Of a DNA stretch of 64,000 nucleotides, positions 38,106-46,778 are shown piece after piece. A model generated the notes under the pieces. It saw nothing but the letters and a program-made list of their open reading frames with translations. It searched no databases and had not been told where the DNA came from. Source of the DNA: Halocynthiibacter styelae (GTDB lineage Bacteria > Pseudomonadota > Alphaproteobacteria > Rhodobacterales > Rhodobacteraceae); NCBI RefSeq assembly GCF_016123485.1, contig NZ_JADCKQ010000001.1:124001-188000 (forward strand), given 5' to 3'. A program made the translations under genes and the position numbers. Position 1 is the stretch's first letter. Each line of letters starts with the position of its first letter.

Positions 38106-39512
38106 ATGACCGAGATTAAGCTGCATAATACAAAGACCCGCAAGAAAGAGGTCTTTACGCCGATTGATGCTGAAAACGTGCGCATGTATCTCTGTGGGCC
38201 GACGGTCTATGACCGCGCCCACCTTGGCAACGCACGCCCTGTTGTGGTGTTTGACGTGCTGAACCGTCTGCTGCGCTATAAATACGGGCCGGACAATGTG
38301 ACTTATGTGCGCAATTTCACCGATGTTGATGATAAGATCAATGCAACCGCCATGGCCCGGAAAGAGGCGGGCGCTGCGGGCACGCTGGAAGACCTGGTGC
38401 GGGAACGCAGTGATGAAACCATCGCCTGGTATCTGGAAGACATGGCAGCACTTGGCACAGATGAGCCAGATCACATGCCGCGTGCGACGGAATATATCGC
38501 GCAGATGGTCACAATGATTGAAGATCTGATTGCCAAGGGTCACGCCTATGCCGCCGAAGGCCATGTGCTTTTTGCGGTTGAAAGCTACAAGGAATACGGC
38601 GCGCTGTCTGGCCGTTCCGTTGATGATATGATTGCCGGTGCGCGTGTTGAGGTTGCACCTTACAAAAAGAACCCGATGGATTTCGTGCTGTGGAAGCCTT
38701 CCACAGATGAGCTGCCCGGTTGGGACAGCCCCTGGGGCCGGGGCCGTCCGGGCTGGCATATTGAATGTTCTGCCATGGCGGATGAATTGCTGGGCGCGAG
38801 TTTTGACATCCACGGCGGCGGCAACGATCTGCAATTCCCGCACCACGAGAATGAGATCGCCCAGAGCTGCTGCGCCAATCCTGATGCGGGTTTTGCGAAT
38901 TTCTGGCTGCACAATGAGATGCTGCAGGTTGAAGGCAAGAAAATGTCGAAGAGCCTGGGCAATTTCTTCACTGTGCGCGACCTTCTGGATCAGGGCATTG
39001 CGGGCGAAGTCATTCGCTTTGTTTTCCTCAGTACCCATTATCGCAAGCCGATGGACTGGACTGAGGAAAAGGCACGCGAAGCAAAGGCTGAGCTTGAACG
39101 CTGGCGTGCATTTGCGGGAAGTATCGAGGAACCGATGGGCGGACCCCATGCAGAGGTGGTTTCAGCACTTACAGATGACCTGAACACTCATGGAGCAATC
39201 ACCGTTCTGAGAAAACTATACAAATCAGGCGATGCCCACGTCTTCCGCAAATCTGCGGAACTTCTCGGACTTCTATTGCCAGGTGAAACGGCTGAATGGT
39301 TTGAAGGACAGGCAGAACCGGAAACAAGCGACCTGGTAGAGTACGCAATTGCACTACGTACGGAAGCAAAGCTTCAAAAGGATTTTGCTACTGCCGACAA
39401 AATGAGAGATTTGTTGATCAGTGCGGGAGTCGTTGTGAAAGACTCCAAAGAGAGCACAACTTGGGAACCAGGTCCTGACTTTGATCCGTCCAAACTCGAA
39501 GGCCTGAAGTGA
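38106..39512 (+). CDS. cysS: Cysteinyl-tRNA synthetase
   Basis: Class I aminoacyl-tRNA synthetase of 468 residues charging tRNA-Cys. The zinc ligand Cys30 is in [10 protein letters not shown], the HIGH-type motif is HLGNARP, the second zinc region is WHIECSAMA with [15 protein letters not shown], and [15 protein letters not shown] holds the KMSKS loop. The DALR-like C-terminal part is present. From about base 39170 to the stop, base composition and codon use change: CTA, AGA, GTA and TTG codons appear and A/T content rises, unlike the first 1 kb of the same gene. The protein remains intact. This suggests recombination with a foreign allele. AGGACAT precedes the ATG. Confidence 0.96.
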   Translation: MTEIKLHNTKTRKKEVFTPIDAENVRMYLCGPTVYDRAHLGNARPVVVFDVLNRLLRYKYGPDNVTYVRNFTDVDDKINATAMARKEAGAAGTLEDLVRERSDETIAWYLEDMAALGTDEPDHMPRATEYIAQMVTMIEDLIAKGHAYAAEGHVLFAVESYKEYGALSGRSVDDMIAGARVEVAPYKKNPMDFVLWKPSTDELPGWDSPWGRGRPGWHIECSAMADELLGASFDIHGGGNDLQFPHHENEIAQSCCANPDAGFANFWLHNEMLQVEGKKMSKSLGNFFTVRDLLDQGIAGEVIRFVFLSTHYRKPMDWTEEKAREAKAELERWRAFAGSIEEPMGGPHAEVVSALTDDLNTHGAITVLRKLYKSGDAHVFRKSAELLGLLLPGETAEWFEGQAEPETSDLVEYAIALRTEAKLQKDFATADKMRDLLISAGVVVKDSKESTTWEPGPDFDPSKLEGLK

Positions 39513-39560
39513 CCGTGCCTCAACACACAAAAGGCTGCCCCTGACCCTGGGTGGGGGTGA

Positions 39561-39609
39561 AGCCCCCTCCCGTGGGGAGGGTCGGGGGCTGCCTGACCTT
39601 CAGTCAGGC
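39561..39609. repeat. GC-rich double hairpin between cysS and cimA
   Basis: AGCCCCC (39561-39567) pairs with GGGGGCT (39584-39590), with further pairing of CTCCC and GGGAG inside, and GCCTGAC (39591-39597) pairs with GTCAGGC (39603-39609). No T tract follows. It resembles the GC-rich dispersed intergenic repeats common in alphaproteobacteria. Confidence 0.55.
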
Positions 39610-39635
39610 GTGACAAAAGAAAAAGAGAAGAGCCA

Positions 39636-41258
39636 ATGACAAAAGAAAAGCTATTCCTCTACGACACAACCTTGCGCGACGGGCAGCAGACCCAGGGCGT
39701 GCAGTTTTCTACCGCTGAAAAGCTCCAGATTGCGCAGGCGCTGGATGATCTGGGCATTGATCATATTGAGGGCGGCTGGCCTGGCGCAAACCCGACCGAC
39801 AGCGAATTTTTCGAAGCCGCGCCTAAATATAACGCCACATTCACCGCCTTTGGCATGACAAAGCGGGCAGGGCGATCGGCGGAAAATGACGATATTCTCG
39901 CCGCTGTTATGAACGCCGGAACGCCTGCGGTGTGTCTTGTAGGCAAGGCTTCTGCTTTTCACGTCACCGACGCGCTTGGCATCAGCAAAGAAGAAAACAC
40001 CGAAAACGTCGCGGCATCAATCGCGCATATCGTGAAGAACGGGCGAGAGGCGCTGTTTGACGCGGAACATTTCTTTGACGGCTATAAATATGACGCTGAT
40101 TACGCGTTGGAAAGTGTGTTGGCGGCTTACAGCGCTGGTGCCCGCTGGGTCGTGCTGTGCGACACAAACGGCGGCACGCTGCCCTCTGAAATCTATGCCA
40201 TCGTCAAAGCCGTGATAGCGGCGGGCGTGCCGGGTGATCACCTGGCGATCCACACCCACAATGATACGGAAAACGCCGTTGCGGGCAGTCTTGCGGCGAT
40301 TGATGCGGGCGCGCGTCAGGTGCAGGGTACGCTGAATGGTCTGGGTGAACGTTGCGGCAATGCGAACCTGACCACCATCATCCCAACGCTGCTGCTGAAG
40401 CCGGAATATGCGGAACGGTTTGATCTTGGTGTCAGCCTTGAAAGCCTGCAGGGGCTGACCAATCTCTCGCGTAGCCTCGATGAAATCCTCAACCGGGTGC
40501 CCGCGAAACAGGCGGCTTATGTCGGGGCCTCGGCCTTTGCGCATAAATCCGGCCTGCACGCCAGCGCGATCATGAAAAACCCCGCGACCTATGAACATGT
40601 GGATCCGGGCGCTGTCGGCAATGCGCGTGTGATCCCGATGTCAAACCAGGCCGGGCAAAGCAACCTGATCAAACGCCTGGGGGATGCGGGCTATACGGTT
40701 GAAAAGGGCGATCCGGCGCTGGCGCGTATTCTGGAACGTATCAAAGCACGCGAAACGGCGGGTTATTCCTACGACACGGCGCAGGCGAGTTTTGAGTTGA
40801 TGGCGCTGGAAGAACTGGGCCAACTGCCGAAGTTCTTTGATGTGGAACGCTATCGTGTCACCATCGAGCGCCGCAAAAACGCCCGTGGTGAAATGGTGAC
40901 CGTGTCTGAGGCTGTGGTTGTGGTGCAGATCGGCGCTGAACGCATGTTGTCCGTGTCTGAAAGCGTTGATGGAAACGGCAATGATCGTGGTCCGGTGAAC
41001 GCGCTGTCCAATGCGCTGGCAAAAGATCTGGGTCCGTATCAGGCCAGCATTGACGACATGCGCCTGGTGGATTTCAAAGTGCGTATCACCCAGGGCGGCA
41101 CAGAGGCCGTGACCCGCGTGATCATCGACAGTGAGGACAGCCAGGGCAATCGCTGGGCCACGGTTGGTGTCAGCCCGAACATCGTCGACGCAAGCTTTGA
41201 AGCCTTGCTCGAGGCGATCACATGGAAGCTTGTGCATGACAAGGTGCGTGCCGCGTGA
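39636..41258 (+). CDS. cimA: Citramalate synthase CimA
   Basis: DRE-TIM metallolyase of 540 residues that condenses pyruvate and acetyl-CoA to (R)-citramalate, a threonine-independent entry to isoleucine biosynthesis. The N-terminal barrel shows DTTLRDGQQTQGVQFS, GGWPGANPTD, CDTNGGTLP, the metal-binding IHTHNDTENAVAG and LNGLGERCGNAN. The C-terminal LeuA-like allosteric domain (about 405-535) would bind isoleucine. The segment GGWPG and the overall length match the CimA group rather than 2-isopropylmalate synthase. GAAGAG precedes the ATG. The stop overlaps the next gene as GTGA (41255-41258). Confidence 0.93.
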   Translation: MTKEKLFLYDTTLRDGQQTQGVQFSTAEKLQIAQALDDLGIDHIEGGWPGANPTDSEFFEAAPKYNATFTAFGMTKRAGRSAENDDILAAVMNAGTPAVCLVGKASAFHVTDALGISKEENTENVAASIAHIVKNGREALFDAEHFFDGYKYDADYALESVLAAYSAGARWVVLCDTNGGTLPSEIYAIVKAVIAAGVPGDHLAIHTHNDTENAVAGSLAAIDAGARQVQGTLNGLGERCGNANLTTIIPTLLLKPEYAERFDLGVSLESLQGLTNLSRSLDEILNRVPAKQAAYVGASAFAHKSGLHASAIMKNPATYEHVDPGAVGNARVIPMSNQAGQSNLIKRLGDAGYTVEKGDPALARILERIKARETAGYSYDTAQASFELMALEELGQLPKFFDVERYRVTIERRKNARGEMVTVSEAVVVVQIGAERMLSVSESVDGNGNDRGPVNALSNALAKDLGPYQASIDDMRLVDFKVRITQGGTEAVTRVIIDSEDSQGNRWATVGVSPNIVDASFEALLEAITWKLVHDKVRAA

Positions 41259-42034
41259 CTCTGCTGACCGAAGATATAAACGCCTGCGCCGGAGTGGTGC
41301 AAAAGGGCGATCCGGACCGGTTCCTTGCAGTGATGAGCATAAAGCCGGATCTGCGCGCGCCGCTTTTTGTGCTTTACGCTTTTAACCTTGAAATTGCCCG
41401 TGCGGCCTGGGCCAGTCAGGAACCAATGGTAGGGCAAATGCGGCTGCAGTTCTGGCGCGATATTGTGACCCAGGCGGATGAAAACGGGTCTGCACGCTAT
41501 CACGAGGTTGGTCGACCTCTGGCCGTTCTGATCCGGGAAAAGCGCCTCGATACAGAGGCGCTTGACCAGATGATCACGGCCCGCTGGTGGGATCTGAACA
41601 AAGACGGGTTTGATGCTCCGGAAGCCTTTCGTGCGCAAATTGAGGCGACCGCTGGCAATCTTATGTGGCTCAGCGCCCAGGCGCTTGGGGCAGGGGAAAC
41701 TGACAGATCGCTGGCGCAGACCTGGGGCTTTGCACAGGGGCTGGCCGCCTGGTTTCAGGCCGTGCCGGAACTTGAAAAACGCGGCTGCCGGCCACTTTAT
41801 GATGGTCGCCCGGCAGCGATTTCAGGACTTGCCCGCGCCGCTTTGTCTGATCTGAGAAACACAAAACCACCGCGCGCACCCTGGACAATGGTCCTGCGCA
41901 CGGCCTGGCAGGCAGAACCGCTTCTGAAACTGGCGGCAAAAGAACCACAGCGCGTGGCTGACGGGGCACTTGCCTTGTCAGAATTCCACAAAAAACGCCG
42001 TCTGTTCTTCAAGGCTCTGACCGGCCGTCCCTGA
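41255..42034 (+). CDS. Squalene/phytoene synthase-fold protein (NDUFAF6-like)
   Basis: A 259-residue protein of the squalene/phytoene synthase fold, started by GTG within the cimA stop codon. The N-terminal FVLYAFNLEIARAAWASQEPMVGQMRLQFWRDIV aligns with the first prenyl-synthase helix, but the Asp-rich diphosphate-binding motif is missing, which fits the non-catalytic NDUFAF6 group that assists assembly of respiratory complex I in mitochondria. An enzymatic role in terpenoid synthesis is therefore unlikely. The coupling to cimA has no evident functional reason. A GC-rich hairpin follows. Confidence 0.75.
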   Translation: MTLLTEDINACAGVVQKGDPDRFLAVMSIKPDLRAPLFVLYAFNLEIARAAWASQEPMVGQMRLQFWRDIVTQADENGSARYHEVGRPLAVLIREKRLDTEALDQMITARWWDLNKDGFDAPEAFRAQIEATAGNLMWLSAQALGAGETDRSLAQTWGFAQGLAAWFQAVPELEKRGCRPLYDGRPAAISGLARAALSDLRNTKPPRAPWTMVLRTAWQAEPLLKLAAKEPQRVADGALALSEFHKKRRLFFKALTGRP

Positions 42035-42070
42035 TCTTATTCATCTTGCTGAAAATACTCTGGGGGATCC

Positions 42071-42090
42071 AAAGGGGGCTGGCCCCCTTT
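42071..42090. terminator. Terminator between the NDUFAF6-like gene and the MFS gene
   Basis: Compact hairpin AAAGGGGGC (42071-42079) with GCCCCCTTT (42082-42090), between two convergent genes. Just before it is GCTGAAAATACTCTGGGGG (42048-42066), a string I recall seeing in similar positions in other Rhodobacteraceae genomes. Confidence 0.7.
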
Positions 42091-42096
42091 GCCCTT

Positions 42097-43329
42097 TTAA
42101 ACAGAAGCTTCCTCAGGATCACGCAGCGCAAGCCACAACAGTGCGCCACCCGCCAGCATCAGGAAAGGCGCCATGGCCAGGTTCACCGCCTGCCAGCCCG
42201 CCTGGGCATCGCCACCGGAACAATTCATAAGCCCGCCAGAGGCAAGCGACGCCATGGTCACACAGCCGAAAACGATCATATCGTTCAGGCCCTGAACCCG
42301 GCCACGTTCCGCATCATCGTAAGCACCGGCCAGCATTGTGGTGGCACCGATGAAACCAAAGTTCCAGCCAATGCCCAACAGCACAAGCGCGATAAAGAAA
42401 TTCGCCAGCGTCACACCGGTCAGGGCCACAACGCCCGCGCCCAGCAGGATCACAAGGCCTGTGGCGACAATATTGCGCGTACCGAAACGAGCGATCAGGT
42501 GACCTGTGAAAAAGCTTGGCACATACATGGCCAGCACGTGGGCGGACACGATATCTGCCTCTTCACCGTTCACAAAGCCACAGCCGACAACAGCCAGCGG
42601 GGTTGAGGTCATGACAAGGTTCATCAATGCGTAGGACACCATGGCGCAGATAATCGCAACAGCGATAACCGGATCTTTCAGCAGCTCCATCTTGCTGCGG
42701 CCCTTTGGGGCGTCCGCTGCCGGTGGTTTGGGTTTGGGGATGTCGAGCGCAAAGAACATCAGGGACCCGATCGCATTCACCGCAATCACACCCATATAGG
42801 TGCCTGCAAACAGAACCGGCATGGCTTCTTTTGTGACTTTCACAAGCTGCGGCCCGATGATCGCGGCCAAAAGGCCACCGGCCATGACCCAGGAAATCGC
42901 CTTTGGTCGGAATTCAGGGCTGGCCGTATCCGCCGCGGCAAAACGGTAAAACCCATGCGCCGACATATAGACACCGGTAAAAAGCGAGCCGAGGCAGAAA
43001 ATCAGAAAGCTGCTTTCATAAAGCCCCCAAAGGCTGATCGCGCCGCCCATACCGCCAAAGACTGCGCCGGTGAAAAAGCCTGCTGCGCGGCCATATTTCT
43101 GCATCAGCGCGCTCATCGGTTGCGCCGCCAGCATGGACCCCAAAACGATCAATGTGATCGGGAGTGTTGCAAAACAGGGGTTTGACGCAAGCTGCTGTCC
43201 GGCAAGGCCACCCACGGTAAAGATCATCGGCATCTGTGCGCCAAGGAAAGCCTGGGCGGCAATCAGGATGAAAATATTACGTTTCACCTGTGGCGTGATC
43301 GGGGCGGGGCTGGCAGCTGCATCAGTCAT
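42097..43329 (-). CDS. MFS transporter
   Basis: Major-facilitator permease of 410 residues with twelve predicted helices. Visible landmarks are the loop between helices 2 and 3 (PMSALMQKYGRAAGFFTGA), the central cytoplasmic loop (KPKPPAADAPKGRSKMELLKDP), and GHLIARFGTRNI in the second half. The tail is short and ends LALRDPEEASV. I do not recognise a substrate-specific subfamily. It is divergent from the alkA-like gene with a 102-base shared promoter region. Confidence 0.85.
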   Translation of the reverse strand: MTDAAASPAPITPQVKRNIFILIAAQAFLGAQMPMIFTVGGLAGQQLASNPCFATLPITLIVLGSMLAAQPMSALMQKYGRAAGFFTGAVFGGMGGAISLWGLYESSFLIFCLGSLFTGVYMSAHGFYRFAAADTASPEFRPKAISWVMAGGLLAAIIGPQLVKVTKEAMPVLFAGTYMGVIAVNAIGSLMFFALDIPKPKPPAADAPKGRSKMELLKDPVIAVAIICAMVSYALMNLVMTSTPLAVVGCGFVNGEEADIVSAHVLAMYVPSFFTGHLIARFGTRNIVATGLVILLGAGVVALTGVTLANFFIALVLLGIGWNFGFIGATTMLAGAYDDAERGRVQGLNDMIVFGCVTMASLASGGLMNCSGGDAQAGWQAVNLAMAPFLMLAGGALLWLALRDPEEASV

Positions 43330-43431
43330 AAGCGAAGGCGTAGCCTGTTCCCGTGCGCAGGAAAAGCGTATTCTGGTGCGTCATAATGAAATACAGTAAT
43401 CATACCGGATGCAACGCGCGGGACAGGGCAG

Positions 43432-44064
43432 ATGACACAGGCAGATCGTATTACATCGGATGAATGCGTGGTGCAGGCCGCGTCGCAACTTGTGGCGATG
43501 GTGCCGGAGTTTGCGAAGGTTCTGCCGCAGCTTTCACCCTTGCCTTTACGGCTGCGCGCGGATGGGTTTGGGGCGCTGGTAGATGCCATCATCGGTCAGC
43601 AGATTTCGACTGCGGCGGCAGCGGCGATCGCGGCGCGGATGAAGGCGGCAGATCTGGTGACACCTGTGCAGATTCTGGCAGCAAGTGATGAGGAATTGCG
43701 CGCAGCGGGGCAATCTGTGCAGAAGATCAAATATCTGCGGGCCCTGGCTGCGGCAGACCTGAACTATGAAGCCTTAAGGCGCGCCGACACGGCTGAGGTT
43801 CTCAAAACCTTAACCGCACTCCCCGGCATCGGCCCCTGGACGGCAGAGATTTACGCGATGTTTTCGCTGGGTCATGCAGATGTGTTTCCGGCCGGGGATC
43901 TGGCCCTGCAGGAGGCGGCGAAATTGCTGTTTGATCTGCCGGAACGGCCAAAACCCAAGGCGATGCGTCAGATGGCAGAGGCCTGGTCGCCCTTCAGATC
44001 AGTTGCAGCGCGCTTGCTTTGGGCCTACTACCGGGAACAGAAAAAACGCGAAGGCATCAGATAG
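43432..44064 (+). CDS. DNA-3-methyladenine glycosylase (AlkA/HhH-GPD family)
   Basis: Base-excision repair glycosylase of 210 residues. The helix-hairpin-helix is LTALPGIGPWTAEIYAMFSLG, followed by DVFPAGDLALQEA with the catalytic Asp of the HhH-GPD family. The upstream helices (FGALVDAIIGQQISTAAAAAI) are also typical. It lacks the extra N-terminal domain of E. coli AlkA and the C-terminal iron-sulfur Cys cluster of endonuclease III. It removes alkylated purines, a role that fits with ada 7 kb away. The next gene starts nine bases after its stop. Confidence 0.9.
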   Translation: MTQADRITSDECVVQAASQLVAMVPEFAKVLPQLSPLPLRLRADGFGALVDAIIGQQISTAAAAAIAARMKAADLVTPVQILAASDEELRAAGQSVQKIKYLRALAAADLNYEALRRADTAEVLKTLTALPGIGPWTAEIYAMFSLGHADVFPAGDLALQEAAKLLFDLPERPKPKAMRQMAEAWSPFRSVAARLLWAYYREQKKREGIR

Positions 44065-44072
44065 GGGCGGAT

Positions 44073-44741
44073 ATGCGGGAACTTGAATTTAAGAAACGTG
44101 AGGCGCAAAGCGGCACAGCGAAAAATGTAGTGATTTTCCTGCATGGCTATGGGGCCGATGGCGCGGATCTTCTGGGCCTTGCAGACCCGCTGGCGCCACA
44201 TATGCCAGACACTGCTTTTTATGCGCCGGATGCACCGGAACGCCCGGCAGCAATGCCCATGGGGCGGCAGTGGTTTTCCATTCCCTGGATTGACGGATCT
44301 TCCGAGGAAGAAAGTGCGGCGGGCCTTGAACGCGCCGCTGAAGATCTGAACGCGTTTCTGGATAAAGTGATCGCAGATGAAGGCATCACCGCATCTGAAG
44401 TGGTCCTTCTTGGCTTTTCCCAGGGCACCATGATGGCCCTGCATGTGGGGCCACGTCGTCAGTATAAACTGGCGGGGATTGTTGGATTCTCTGGCCGTCT
44501 TCTGGCCCCGGAACGCCTGGAAGCTGATTTTCAGACCCGTCCGCCGGTTCTGCTGATCCATGGCGATCAGGATGATGTGGTGCCACCCCAAAGCCTGAAC
44601 GAAGCGGCTGAAGGCCTGCAGACCGCAGGTTTTGATGTTTATTCCCATATTATGAAGGGCACGGCCCATGGCATTGCACCGGATGGGCTGTCTGTTGCGC
44701 TGACCTTCATGCGTGAAATGCTGGGGCAGGGCGAAAACTGA
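44073..44741 (+). CDS. Alpha/beta-hydrolase, carboxylesterase/phospholipase family
   Basis: Serine hydrolase of 222 residues. The nucleophile elbow is GFSQG, the oxyanion-hole region is FLHGYGADGADL, the Asp is in LLIHGDQDDVVPP and the catalytic His is in GTAHGIAP. These match the phospholipase/carboxylesterase (YpfH-like) family, which acts on short acyl esters. ATG 44073 is preferred because GGGGCGG lies just upstream; the longer frame overlaps the preceding gene. Substrate unknown. Confidence 0.88.
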   Translation: MRELEFKKREAQSGTAKNVVIFLHGYGADGADLLGLADPLAPHMPDTAFYAPDAPERPAAMPMGRQWFSIPWIDGSSEEESAAGLERAAEDLNAFLDKVIADEGITASEVVLLGFSQGTMMALHVGPRRQYKLAGIVGFSGRLLAPERLEADFQTRPPVLLIHGDQDDVVPPQSLNEAAEGLQTAGFDVYSHIMKGTAHGIAPDGLSVALTFMREMLGQGEN

Positions 44742-44929
44742 TTTCCCGTCATAAAACTGCGATCTGCGCGCGGTATTTCCGGATGTGAGATTTCTATATC
44801 ATGGGGTTGTCAGAAATACCCCACAAGATATAGTCACATCAGGACGGGGCGGTGCACCCGCCCCGATAACCAGCCGGTTTCGGGTCACAGGCATATTGGC
44901 ACGTACCGGCACATGGGCGGTAATGCGAA

Positions 44930-45520
44930 ATGGACTGTGGGATACGGGAAAGAACATCTGATAATATCAACGGGTTGAGAACGCTGGTTCTCAACGCGAA
45001 TATGCAGCCTTTAAGCTATGCGCCACTGTCGGTCTGGGACTGGCAGACGGCTTTTGTTGCGGTGCATCAGGAACGGGTTGTGCAGATCAAGACCTATGAT
45101 GATGTCGAGGTACATTCTGCGACGGCCAGTTTCGAAGTCCCCGCCGTTGTCGCCCTGAAGAATTTTCACAAACGCAAACAGGTGGGGTTCACGCGCTATA
45201 ACCTGTTTTTGCGCGATGAATTCCGCTGTCAGTATTGTGGTGAACGCTTTGCCGTAAAGGATCTGACCTTTGACCATGTGGTGCCGCGCAGTAAGGGCGG
45301 TGGATCAAACTGGCACAATATCGTGGCCTGTTGTTCGAAGGATAACCTGCGCAAGGCCAATCGTACGCCAAAACAGGCGGGGATGAAATTGCTGCGCGAA
45401 CCTTATGAGCCCGATGTCTGGCAACTGGATGCCGCCGCACGCAGACAACCCCTGACGAAGACATCCCTGCACAACAGCTGGATGGATTTTCTGTATTGGG
45501 ATACGGAACTGGAGGGTTAA
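44930..45520 (+). CDS. HNH endonuclease-domain protein
   Basis: A 196-residue protein with a Zn-type HNH domain (about 98-155): CQYCG, FDHVVPRSKGG and NIVACCSKDN. The N-terminal region LRTLVLNANMQPLSYAPLSVWDWQTAFVAV is typical of a housekeeping HNH family widespread in alphaproteobacteria whose function is unknown; it is not obviously part of a phage, homing or restriction system here. It is preceded by a GC-rich hairpin at 44855-44873. Its TAA stop (45518-45520) overlaps a minus-strand TAA that ends a duplicate of the radical SAM gene tail. Confidence 0.85.
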   Translation: MDCGIRERTSDNINGLRTLVLNANMQPLSYAPLSVWDWQTAFVAVHQERVVQIKTYDDVEVHSATASFEVPAVVALKNFHKRKQVGFTRYNLFLRDEFRCQYCGERFAVKDLTFDHVVPRSKGGGSNWHNIVACCSKDNLRKANRTPKQAGMKLLREPYEPDVWQLDAAARRQPLTKTSLHNSWMDFLYWDTELEG

Positions 45521-45561
45521 GCCGAACAGCTTGCCCCGCCCAGGACGCAGAACTTGGCGCA
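45517..45561 (-). pseudogene. Duplicate 3' end of the radical SAM gene
   Basis: On the minus strand this segment encodes CAKFCVLGGASCSA followed by TAA, the same 14 residues and stop that end the intact gene at 45616-45660. It is in the same frame, 33 codons further down. Seven of the 14 codons differ, and every difference is synonymous. The 54-base stretch between the copies is also open in frame. It looks like the remnant of a diverged allele left after recombination. Confidence 0.75.
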
Positions 45562-45615
45562 TGAACCTGTCAGGAAAGGCTCCGGTGGAGCGTTTCCAGG
45601 GTGAACGCATTGTGC

Positions 45616-46566
45616 TTATGCGCTACAGCTTGCGCCACCCAGAACGCAAAACTTGGCACAATGCGGATGGTTGAGGGCGACGTCTTTTTCGGCTTCTTCC
45701 AGGGTGTTTCCCATATCAAACCCTTCGGCATAGGGCAGCAGGGTGCAGGCAATGACAGATGCTTTCTGCCCCTTGCGTTTCACCACCATCCGGGAGGAGG
45801 CGCACATCACGTCTTTGGGGGATTTGTTCAGGATACCCCAGCAATCCACAGTGATTTCGGGCACATCCACACCTTCGTCCATTTCAGGGAAAAGCACGGT
45901 CATTCCTGGATTTTGCGCGTCGATCTTAAAGCTTTCCGATTCGTAAAGATCTGCGTAACCCTGACGCGACGCTGCATCATCTTCATTCCAGAGCTGGCGA
46001 CCGGCAGCAGCCATGCGCGCACCAATGGATGACAGCCAGCGCATGCCTTCAAGTGATTTCTCAAAGCTACCCGCGCCGCGCATCTTGTCATGATTTTCGG
46101 CAGACCAGTGGTCAAGGGAAATGCGGAACGTCAGCTTGTCGCCAAATTCCTTTACCAGGGCTTCGATGCCGGCCTTCACAGATTTACGCATCATCGGGCG
46201 CATGGCGTTTGTCAGAACCAACACCTCATAGCCTCGTTCCAGGGCCGCGCGGCACATGTCGTTGAATTCGGGGTTCATATAGGGTTCACCCCCGGTGAAG
46301 CCGATTTCACCAACGCCCCAGTTGCGGGCTTTTAGCTGATCCAGGTAATCGCGCACCTCATCCGCGGTCAGATAGACCAGGGCATCATTGGTGGGGGAGC
46401 TGAGAATATAACAGTTCACACATTCAATGTTGCAAAGCGTCCCGGTGTTAAACCAAAGCGTCTGCGGATCGGACAGGGGCACGGTTGCGCGGATCTCGCC
46501 CTTGGCGGTGATCTTCGGGTCCTGAAATTTGTCGGTTGCCTGCGCAGCAGATGCCTGATCTTTCAT
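45616..46566 (-). CDS. Radical SAM protein
   Basis: Radical SAM enzyme of 316 residues. The SAM-cluster motif is Cys45-x3-Cys49-x2-Cys52 (CNIECVNC), followed by FTGGEPYMNPEF (the GGE motif) and FRISLDHWS. The C-terminal half has further cysteines (DCWGI, VMCASS, IACTLLP and CAKFCVLGGASCS), which suggests SPASM-like auxiliary clusters. Substrate unknown; it is not linked to a recognisable peptide or cofactor pathway. Its last 14 residues are encoded again, in frame, beyond the stop. It is convergent with the HNH gene and divergent from zwf. Confidence 0.85.
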   Translation of the reverse strand: MKDQASAAQATDKFQDPKITAKGEIRATVPLSDPQTLWFNTGTLCNIECVNCYILSSPTNDALVYLTADEVRDYLDQLKARNWGVGEIGFTGGEPYMNPEFNDMCRAALERGYEVLVLTNAMRPMMRKSVKAGIEALVKEFGDKLTFRISLDHWSAENHDKMRGAGSFEKSLEGMRWLSSIGARMAAAGRQLWNEDDAASRQGYADLYESESFKIDAQNPGMTVLFPEMDEGVDVPEITVDCWGILNKSPKDVMCASSRMVVKRKGQKASVIACTLLPYAEGFDMGNTLEEAEKDVALNHPHCAKFCVLGGASCSA

Positions 46567-46778
46567 GGTGCCTTATCCTTTTGTTAAGTCGTGTTTACAC
46601 GGTCAGACATCCGCCGAAAAGTGCCACAAAGTGACCCCACGCCATTGTGAAGGCGGGCGAACCTGTTAGACTTGCGCAGAGTCATGCAGATGCTGGCGGA
46701 AACTGTTGCAATGTTTGCGCTAACATTTATGGTGTGACCGGGTAATTTCACTCGATTTTAAGGAATACAGAGGTCAGA

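Noticed and set aside
37980-39149. Minus-strand frame of 389 codons opposite cysS
   Set aside because: Shadow of cysS; no recognisable protein features.
44893-44911. Sigma-54-like TTGGCAC...GGCA upstream of the HNH gene
   Set aside because: The GG and GC elements are one base too close and the -12 element is not TTGC.
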